A stretch of 64,000 bases of DNA from Purpureocillium takamizusanense (taxonomy: Eukaryota > Ascomycota > Sordariomycetes > Hypocreales > Ophiocordycipitaceae), in contig NC_063069.1 in assembly GCF_022605165.1 (NCBI RefSeq), positions 4,650,001 through 4,714,000 of the forward strand. Reading direction: 5' to 3'. The translations under genes were made by a program, and so were the position numbers. The notes under the pieces were generated by a model. It searched no databases and was not told the DNA's origin. It was given only the letters and a program-made list of their open reading frames with translations. Shown here one piece after another: positions 57,152-64,000 of this stretch (position 1 is the stretch's first letter; each line of letters starts with the position of its first letter).

Positions 57152-57682
57152 TCACTTATCTACACCCTCTGTCCCCTTCTCCACGATCACCACTTCCTGT
57201 GCCACCTCCCAAGTGTGCCCAGCCGGGTCCTCAAATGTCACCGTTCGTACACCCCACGGCTTCGTCTCGGGCCCCGTCGTGAAGCGAGCCAGCCCGCGCG
57301 ACTGGAGCGCCGCCATCGCTACCTCGAGGTTCGCCGTCGCGAGCGTCATCATCATTGTCTGCTTCTGCCCCTTCTCCTGCGCGCCCTTCCGTTCTTCACC
57401 GCCACCAGCATCAGCATCAGCATCACTGTCGTGGTGGTGGTGTTGGTGACTCGTCGACGACAATGACGACGCAAACAGCTCCTCAGCCGCCGACGGGCGC
57501 AGCAGGTTGAGCAGCGGTCCCACGCCGGGCACACGCACCGCCGCCGAGTCGGCATCGCGGAAGACGAGCTTCGCGTCGAGCACGCGCTCGTAAAAGGCGA
57601 GCGAGGAGGCAGGGTCGGGGCTGACGAGCGTGATGGCCGAGAGGGTGCCGATGGTGACGGGAGCGCGAGTAGTGGATGACAT
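57152..57682 (-). CDS. VOC-superfamily (glyoxalase/bleomycin-resistance fold) protein
   Basis: A 176-residue, intronless protein with one VOC domain: LSAITLVSPDPASSLAFYERVL opens the first beta-alpha-beta unit and VRTVTFEDPAGHTWEVAQEV closes the last. An Asp/Ala/His-rich loop (HQHHHHDSDADADAG) splits the domain at about residues 78-100. VOC proteins bind a divalent metal and act in methylglyoxal detoxification, dioxygenation or drug binding; the role here is open. I chose the ATG at 57682, directly before the domain. A further in-frame ATG at 57877 would add 65 residues of low character. Confidence 0.8.
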   Translation of the reverse strand: MSSTTRAPVTIGTLSAITLVSPDPASSLAFYERVLDAKLVFRDADSAAVRVPGVGPLLNLLRPSAAEELFASSLSSTSHQHHHHDSDADADAGGGEERKGAQEKGQKQTMMMTLATANLEVAMAALQSRGLARFTTGPETKPWGVRTVTFEDPAGHTWEVAQEVVIVEKGTEGVDK

Positions 57683-58592
57683 GGTGAAGACTAGAGAGCG
57701 GTGGCTACCTAGCTGTCCGGGTTTTGGTGTAACGGAAGAGGTGCGATCGCTAACTGCGTGGGTTGTGTATTGAAGAGGGTTGTGGTTGGGGCTTTGGACA
57801 CTACCGTCGCCTAATAGAAGTGGCTGACTCTCGCTGATCGAGGATTTAGTACTTTCTAACCGAGCGACGTTTTCCATCCATCGGAGATGGGCCTGTTGAT
57901 TGCTATTTTATGTTGCTCAGTATATCTGCTAGCTCCATGTTGCGTGAAACCATCGTCTCTCCCGGGTACTGGCAGGCAGCCACTTCCCCGCCTCAAACAG
58001 AACCTCCCCTCATTCTCTCTCTGGTGGCTGCCTCTGCTGCCTGCGAAAGCCGCACCCAAGCGGCTACTAGCCCGCCCGTGGCGTCGTCCAGCCGCGACTC
58101 CGCGCCGCCAAACACGCTCCATGGATGAGGAAGGCCCTGACATGGGCGGCACTCTTTCACGTGGCACATATTCTCTCTCGCAGTTCTTGTTGGCTTACTG
58201 ATGCGATGGCTGACTACGTATCGGCACGTCTTGTGCTTATACCCCGGCCGGTCCCAGTATCGTTTTTGCCCATTGGCTGTGTCCCGTTCCCGCTCATATG
58301 TGGCTCACATTTAAGCAAGGGACTCACTACATCTCACATGCACGCTAGTCTCGCGGGGTCTCTAGTCTCTGCCATAGAAAGGAGGATAGTTATTTGATAC
58401 CAGGGCTGGAGGGCTGAGAACGCCCCTCCTCTTTGTCTCTACTTCGGATCGCTCTAACCTCTCCTCCATATCCTGCCCAGTTCGCAAAGTCGAGAGGCGT
58501 TACTTAGCCCCTTGTAAGCCAGTCTCTATTGCCTTATAACGCACTTCATAGCCTGACTCTTATTCGTAGTAATATGAGTATGGCCTCTTTTC
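57683..58592. other. Intergenic region
   Basis: About 0.9 kb upstream of the VOC gene and downstream of a small secreted-protein gene. No gene or RNA feature is seen. Confidence 0.5.
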
Positions 58593-59066
58593 TCAACCTT
58601 GCGGCCAGATTCGCTTCCCGCCGGGGCTCAGACTGGCGGCGGATGCCCCCGGAGGGAGCTTAGGGTCGCCGGGCTTGCTGGGGGGAAAGTTGCGAGCCAA
58701 GGCATCTAACCATTCCTTCTTCATCTGCTCCGTGGGGAAGCCCCAACGGTCATACCCGCTCGAGCCCGAAGGCCCGGAAGTCGTCTCGGGCCAGCCCTGG
58801 TCATTCTTCGCCGTCCTGGACGACGCTGACTTGCGGCTCTTGCTGCGGTCGCCGCCCGGGCGTCCGTAACGTATGGTCTGTGGCCCGTCCTTGCCACTGT
58901 TGCCGCCGCCACTCCGTGTGCTGCTGCCCCTGCTGCTGCTGCTTCGGCCGGCGCCAGGGATCGGGGATCGTGGGACGACAGCGGATGCGGGGACGGGTGC
59001 CGCGAGCGAGGGCCCGGCGAACAAAAGCACCAGGGCCGCGGCGGTGAGCTTGCAAAGGATCTGCAT
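58593..59066 (-). CDS. Small secreted protein, basic and Ser/Gly-rich
   Basis: A 157-residue intronless protein with a clear signal peptide (LCKLTAAALVLLFAGPSLA, likely cut near residue 22-23). The mature part starts APVPASAVVPRSP, is rich in Ser, Gly, Arg and Lys, and ends in a more ordered tail with GYDRWGFPTEQMKKEWLDAL. It has no cysteine after the signal peptide. Ser-Arg and Lys-Arg sites could be cut by Kex2. No family recognised; candidate effector or wall-associated protein. The in-frame TTG upstream is not used; ATG at 59066 starts the signal peptide. Confidence 0.65.
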   Translation of the reverse strand: MQILCKLTAAALVLLFAGPSLAAPVPASAVVPRSPIPGAGRSSSSRGSSTRSGGGNSGKDGPQTIRYGRPGGDRSKSRKSASSRTAKNDQGWPETTSGPSGSSGYDRWGFPTEQMKKEWLDALARNFPPSKPGDPKLPPGASAASLSPGGKRIWPQG

Positions 59067-60092
59067 TGTTGATGGGTTGTTACTGAAATGGGATGCTTCC
59101 CTGGCCGAGAAGAGAAAACAAGATTCTAGTGTGTGAAACGACAACCAGTATAGTCTGAGATAAGTGCGTCTGATGGCACTGGAATATGCACGAAATCCGG
59201 TGACGCTTCAAAAGCTCGTCTTCCAAAAATGATTGCCAAAAGCGTAGCTTTATATAACGCCATATTAACTGATGCGCCGCTTGACGTACGTACAATCCTT
59301 CGATCCATGTCGTGCGCATACAGCGGCGCAAATACCATAACCCACCAGAGCAAAAGGGGAGACTTAGTGCTTGAGGCCAAGCAATACGTCAGACGCATTT
59401 GGCTTGCCTCAACATATCTACGCATAACATGTAAAGCGAATCGGCAGGAACCGAGGAGCACCGTCAGCTATAGATTGCATCATTGATGTGGCGGCGCCGT
59501 GCGAGGCCACTTGTACGCACGACCCTCTTGATAACTGCATTGAACTCCGCAGAGCTTTACGACATACTGCCGGAAACAGATTTCCGGCCGGCTTGAGGAA
59601 TGGCCAGCGCTTTCAAAAATCGTCACTGTCACTTTGTCTCATAGCATGCGTCGTGATCGAATGTAGGTACAAACTATGAGGCATTTCCAATCAGAAGGAT
59701 TCTGTAACTTTAATTGAAGGCTTCCGGCCCCGGAAGGTAAATTGAATCTCGATTCCACCACCAAGCCGTGACACTATATGTGCGTACATAACATAAGGCA
59801 TAGGGTATGCTGTAACCGCGGCTGCGGCTACGGTCACTGGTACATGTTGAAGCTACGTGTACACGGCCCAATCAATAGGACAATCGGAGCCGCCTCTATC
59901 TCCGGAGCCAAGTTACTACGTATGGCTACAAAACATGGAATCTTCAATGCTTGATCATCATGTACGTATCTAATTCAACTGTGTGGAGATTCCGCGCTCC
60001 AACCCCCCTTTCCCTCAGCGCATCCTTCACGCATATAGCGCGGTGATCCTTCATTAGCCGCGCACGCACCTTCTCACGTTCGCCGCTCTCTC
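59067..60092. other. Intergenic region with two CCGGAA-core hairpins
   Basis: About 1 kb without a gene. Two short perfect inverted repeats share the CCGGAA/TTCCGG core: 59569-59588 (8-bp arms, 4-nt loop) and 59721-59736 (7-bp arms, 2-nt spacer). Confidence 0.5.
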
Positions 60093-60444
60093 CTATTCGC
60101 AATGCGGCTCCTTCTCTGCATCGCCGGGATTGCAGCGCTGCCGGCACGTCTCCTCTCCTAGCGGCTGGTCGCCCACACACGAGTACAGGGTCCTTCGCGT
60201 GACGTCGCGACCGTTCTCGGACGCGCTTGGGATTTCATTTTCGTCATACCCTACTTGGGAGCAACGTTGGGAATATTCCTCTCTTCAGCTCCAGTTTCTT
60301 CGATCGGGTAACTAGCTGGCTTGTGCATGACTGACCTTGTTGCGAGACGAGCGTTTCGTAGCAGTACTTGGTGTTTTCCATGCAGGTGCCAACTGCGGCG
60401 GCCGAAGTCGCCCACAAGGCGGCTACTAGCAGCAGCGTCTTCAT
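60093..60444 (-). CDS. Small secreted six-cysteine protein (effector-like)
   Basis: Two exons, 60336-60444 and 60251-60335 removed as an 85-nt intron (GTCAGT...TAG), then 60093-60250, giving 88 residues. Exon 1 encodes a signal peptide (KTLLLVAALWATSAAAV) and GTCMENTKYCYETLVSQQ. Exon 2 continues GYDENEIPSASENGRD and TLYSCVGDQPLGEETC and ends at TAG. The mature part has six cysteines (21, 28, 61, 72, 76, 87), spacing C-x6-C-x32-C-x10-C-x3-C-x10-C, suggesting three disulfides. The CxxNxxYC start and LYxC middle resemble a widespread group of small secreted fungal proteins that I know only as hypothetical or effector-like. An acceptor 3 nt upstream (CAAG) would also keep frame. Confidence 0.75.
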
Positions 60445-61603
60445 GTTGTTATGTCTTGTCCACGGCTTATGGGATTTGTCGATTATCACAAGATCGGTCT
60501 GACTTGATAGGAAACGGGGCCTCGGCTAGGTCGTTGCTCGATACATATATCCTTTGGCTGAATGCATGATGGTGCGTCTGCACGTGTCCAGTCTTTCGGC
60601 ACCCGCCATGCTGCCCCTTGGTCGACGACACATCCTTCCCAACATTGGACGTGGGGGTTCTATCCCAATGACAGAGCGCTCTACATACACTTTACTTGGC
60701 CACGCATGGTGACATAACAACGTGCTATCAGCAAGCTGTTCCTGTCTGGTGCCGCGACAAAAGGCGCTGAATCGGCCCGACGAGATCAAGCATCGCATCG
60801 GTGAGTTTGAGTTGTTCCTTCCGCTTCAGCTCACTTGAAATTGCTGAAATGGTTAAAAACGGCTCATGGGGGAGGAAGAGAGGATATGGCCCCCACCAGA
60901 TGCCAAGAAACGCGCTCTCAGAGACATACCGAAGACACCGTCAACGCCAAGGGCTGAAATCGAAGAAACAGGAGGATTCGATGGCGTACGTGATAAGGAA
61001 GAGGGAACTCTCAATGACCTGATGTACTTCTTCTATGGCAGTTGGTTGCATATATCTCGCATGCTGTATACTATACGCGCTGTCATTAGTCTATCCAGTC
61101 GGAACCTCACGGTCATGCCAAGCATCTACGTCCACATGTACAACCAAGTAAATTCAAACCTTAGATTGCATGTATATATGATTGCATGTATGGATATTTC
61201 GTCTCAGCGTGCACCGTGTGCATGCTGAGACTTATCTGCCCTCGCTTTGCAGCCGCCATCAATGCCTCGTCTGGTGCGATTCTCGGCGTGAGCCCCTTAA
61301 TGTGATCCTTCATCTCACATTTACGACACATGCACTCGGAGGGATTCAGTGTCCACGCGCTTCCTCCCCCCACCCTTACCGCCCTCCCTTCCGGTTGTTT
61401 CGTAAGTTAACGTCATGCTTGCCACGAACCGCCAATAACTGCGCAAGTTCCCGGCTAGAGCGCGCGGCTGGTTTTCTGCCCGTGTTTAGTCTCCAAGCCC
61501 ATGCATGTACTTATGTTGCGGCAAAGCTCGCGTTAGCTGCGCTGTGTAACTGGAAACGACGCCAACGTTGTAGGTCGAGAGAGGTTAATCGAGTCGTTTC
61601 GAG
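60445..61603. other. Divergent promoter region of two secreted-protein genes
   Basis: About 1.2 kb between the six-cysteine protein (left, minus) and the aerolysin-like protein (right, plus). No gene is supported in it. Confidence 0.45.
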
Positions 61604-62623
61604 ATGGCCATCTCCGGTCTCCTTCTACTGTTGTATTGCCTCGCCACCGCGGCCGCCGCCGCCGGGACGGATCGCCATGTCGTTGGCAATGAACCGCTCT
61701 TGAGTACCCAGCGCGAAGGAGATCTATCTCTGCGACTAAAAGATTTCAAGAAATCTATGGAAAGATCCATCCGGATAGATCCCGAGAATGCGCCCTACTT
61801 TCTCAGCGATGCGAACAATACATGGCACGGACCGTGCTTCAGCCAGTTGTGGACATGGACTTCCCCGACCTACCTGTTCCGCAATCACCTCGACCCTTAC
61901 GCCGTCATGACCAGGAGCGCCTGGTTCACGGTCAACGTCGAGTCAAGGGACACAGCGGGAATACGAGAAGTCATGATGACCATGTCCAAGTCCCACTCTG
62001 TCACCAAGTCAACTACCGACGGATGGAGCGCCTCTGCCGCGCTCACCTTCAACCCGCTTGGACGTATGGGCGGCATCATCGGCTACAGCCAGGATTCTTC
62101 AACGACGGAATCGCATACATACACGACCGAGCACCAGCGCACCTACAAATGCCCCCCGTTCCACCATTGCCAGATACAGACCTTGACCTGGCACATGACA
62201 GTCAGGGGCTTTTGCTACCGGGAGCCCATTATCGATTACGACGGGCCCATCTCTATATGCGAGAGACCGTTTCCTAGCTGCATCTGGTTTCGTGTATTTG
62301 CCATGCAAAATTGCCGCATACGGATGGACCGGTCGCCCTGCTCCTTCGACACGCCGATCATGGCACCCGACGGGAATCCTTTGTCTGAGGTACGCCTGGT
62401 GGAGACACCGCTCCCGGTCAGGTTCAAGGGCTGGTCGCCCGACTGCGACATCGCCATCTTGGAGGACGGCAGTTTCTGGAAACCAGAGGGATTGTACTTT
62501 CATCCCGATGCCGAAGCTTGGTACCAAAGCTCGATAGTACCGGCAAACGTACCCAAATGTGTGCCAAAACAGTCGGCCTCAGATGATGAGCCGCGAAACA
62601 ACACAACAAGTGATAAGGAATGA
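61604..62623 (+). CDS. Secreted cysteine-rich protein with aerolysin-like stem motif
   Basis: An intronless gene for 339 residues with a signal peptide (ISGLLLLLYCLATAAAAAG). The mature protein has ten cysteines, most in the C-terminal half. The segment at about 130-190 has alternating Ser/Thr and hydrophobic residues around a Gly-rich turn (for example SHSVTKSTTDGWSASAALTF and SQDSSTTESHTYTTEHQRTY), then KCPPFHHCQIQTLTWHMTVRG. That pattern is typical of the transmembrane-hairpin stem of aerolysin/ETX-MTX2-type beta-pore-forming proteins, in which secreted monomers assemble into membrane pores. This assignment rests on pattern only. It could instead be an unrelated beta-rich extracellular protein. 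It sits beside other secreted-protein genes. Confidence 0.7.
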   Translation: MAISGLLLLLYCLATAAAAAGTDRHVVGNEPLLSTQREGDLSLRLKDFKKSMERSIRIDPENAPYFLSDANNTWHGPCFSQLWTWTSPTYLFRNHLDPYAVMTRSAWFTVNVESRDTAGIREVMMTMSKSHSVTKSTTDGWSASAALTFNPLGRMGGIIGYSQDSSTTESHTYTTEHQRTYKCPPFHHCQIQTLTWHMTVRGFCYREPIIDYDGPISICERPFPSCIWFRVFAMQNCRIRMDRSPCSFDTPIMAPDGNPLSEVRLVETPLPVRFKGWSPDCDIAILEDGSFWKPEGLYFHPDAEAWYQSSIVPANVPKCVPKQSASDDEPRNNTTSDKE

Positions 62624-64000
62624 AAAATATGGCTAGCTATGGCGATTGTCCGGCACCAGTGAGGTTGAGGGACCGTTCCTACTTGCGTCATGGTCTGTAC
62701 GGCCATGTGGCTGGCCATTGAATTTGGGCTTGACCAATTCTATCGCCGCCAATGTACATGCATAATACAAAGAGGCCGAGTTCGTACAAATGACCAACAG
62801 TCGGATGGAGTCATGGCCTGCCGGTATTCCGCTGCTCTCACCAGCGCCATAGAGTTAGTACTTACACCAGACCCCAGGACAAAAATATTCGTCCGTTGTC
62901 TACCGGACCAATAGACCGGAGGTGCTAGACCTTGAAGATTAAGGTAGGGCCGCGGGCCCGACTACATGTAGGCAGTTGCCAGTCTAAGATCCTCCGCGAA
63001 CAGCATTCCGTTCCGGGGCAAAGAACCGAACGCACATGGCATGGCACCCTGACATCCTCCGGCGATCATACTAGCTCCTTTCCGCTACTCAATGCCGAGT
63101 CTTATCGTCACGCCGCATCTGCGTGCCCTTGTTTGAGCCTGTCGGTGTTAGATTTGAGAGACCCGCCCCTGTCAGCGCTGGTATGAATGATTCCGTTCCT
63201 TGTGGCAGTGAATAGAGGTATGGTACGGACTGGACTGTTGACATAACATTTACGCAAGAAGAGCGGCCTAAGTACACACAAAGTCTAAGGATGTTTTCCT
63301 AGTACTCAAGGCACGAAAGCCAAAACAGAGACGATATTTGGTGATGACGTTATGCTGAACGCGGTCCATCAATGCCAGGGCGCTGCTGCCAGAGACATGG
63401 AGACTCGACAGCGAGACAGCACAAATATGGCAGTGAAGCAGTTACAATCATGATCTAAACAAACCGCAGTTTCTCCCAACACCCCCACTACCCGCAAGAA
63501 AGATTGTGTCCTACCAAAGATATGATCAATGTCCTACCAAAGACAGCCATCGGCGCCCAAACTATCACTCAGCGGTCTCCATGACCCCCTCCCTGGCTGA
63601 CCACTTTCCACTACGGGAAGTCGCCGCTGGACATCGACGGACTTTTGGGCTGGAGCCTGCAGAGGCACACCGCTGCGGGGTTTGCGCATCAGGCTCGGGC
63701 CGGTAGCCTGCGGGGTGTTCGCCTGCGGCAGGCTTCTCCCTGATAAGACAGTGAGATCGACTTGCTGCGACGCTGCAGACCAGCCTCGGGATGCTTCCCT
63801 CCCACATCTTCGCCAAGCCAACGTCAATGACGACCGGTTGACTTTCCAAGGCAGGTTGTCAGCCCTACATGGAGTGGCCAACATAGCTTGACAGCGCAGC
63901 CCACCAAATGTATCTTGGATATGCCGGCAAGGCCGGCTTCTGTCTGGTGTATCGTAGCGTCTATTTCCTACTTAGTACTTCACTTGAAGACGGAGGCACT
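62624..64000. other. Right end without a recognised gene
   Basis: About 1.4 kb. A 14-bp direct repeat (TGTCCTACCAAAGA) occurs at 63506-63519 and 63530-63543. Frames are short and featureless. The region may be a promoter or continue into a gene outside the window. Confidence 0.45.

Overview
The window is nuclear DNA of a filamentous ascomycete, most likely a sordariomycete and probably Hypocreales (inference from gene content, not from a search). The evidence is short spliceosomal introns of about 48-250 nt with GTRAGT/YAG ends, GC-rich coding sequence, and typical fungal proteins: an Arc1-like tRNA-binding cofactor, Rpo41, Atp25, a Git3/Gpr1-type GPCR, a GPI-anchored GH5 glucanase and a GT32 mannosyltransferase. 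I saw no bacterial or organellar features and no tRNA or rRNA genes. I rebuilt twenty-two protein genes from exon frames. Splice sites were chosen by frame, consensus and family motifs; no transcript data were available.

Layout. Positions 1-15 kb hold a UDP-glucose 4-epimerase (5' end cut by the window), a quinone oxidoreductase, a secreted carboxylesterase, a Sur1/Csh1-type glycosyltransferase with a GC-AG intron, and a giant ankyrin/coiled-coil protein. Positions 15.5-36 kb are a housekeeping block: an LSH/Irc5-type SNF2 remodeller, an Arc1-like protein, mitochondrial RNA polymerase, Atp25 (divergent from the polymerase across 398 bp), exopolyphosphatase, a class I glutamine amidotransferase-like protein and a GPCR.

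Positions 37.8-49.7 kb are more accessory: a Ser/Thr-rich single-pass membrane protein, two tandem SNF2-RING ATPases with 11 exons each, and a GPI-anchored GH5 endoglucanase. The two ATPases share nine intron positions and phases, so they arose by an old duplication.

Positions 49.7-53 kb are gene-poor. They contain a 49-bp-period AT-rich satellite (about 51.70-52.31 kb) whose plus strand has almost no C and repeats the hexamer GGGTTA, followed by an AT-rich flank and a decayed coding remnant. Positions 53-64 kb hold an amino acid transporter, a VOC-domain protein and three predicted secreted proteins. One is a six-cysteine, 88-residue protein whose intron hides its second half. Another is a 339-residue cysteine-rich secreted protein with a Ser/Thr-rich stretch resembling the stem of aerolysin-type pore formers. 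This end looks like an effector-bearing accessory region.

Functional links. Rpo41 and Atp25 both serve mitochondrial gene expression and share an intergenic promoter. The GH5 enzyme, carboxylesterase and small secreted proteins act outside the cell. The paired SNF2-RING proteins are predicted nuclear DNA translocases/ubiquitin ligases of the Rad5/Rad16 type. The strongest candidates for something undescribed are the SNF2-RING pair, the strand-asymmetric satellite, the hidden six-cysteine secreted protein and the aerolysin-like secreted protein.
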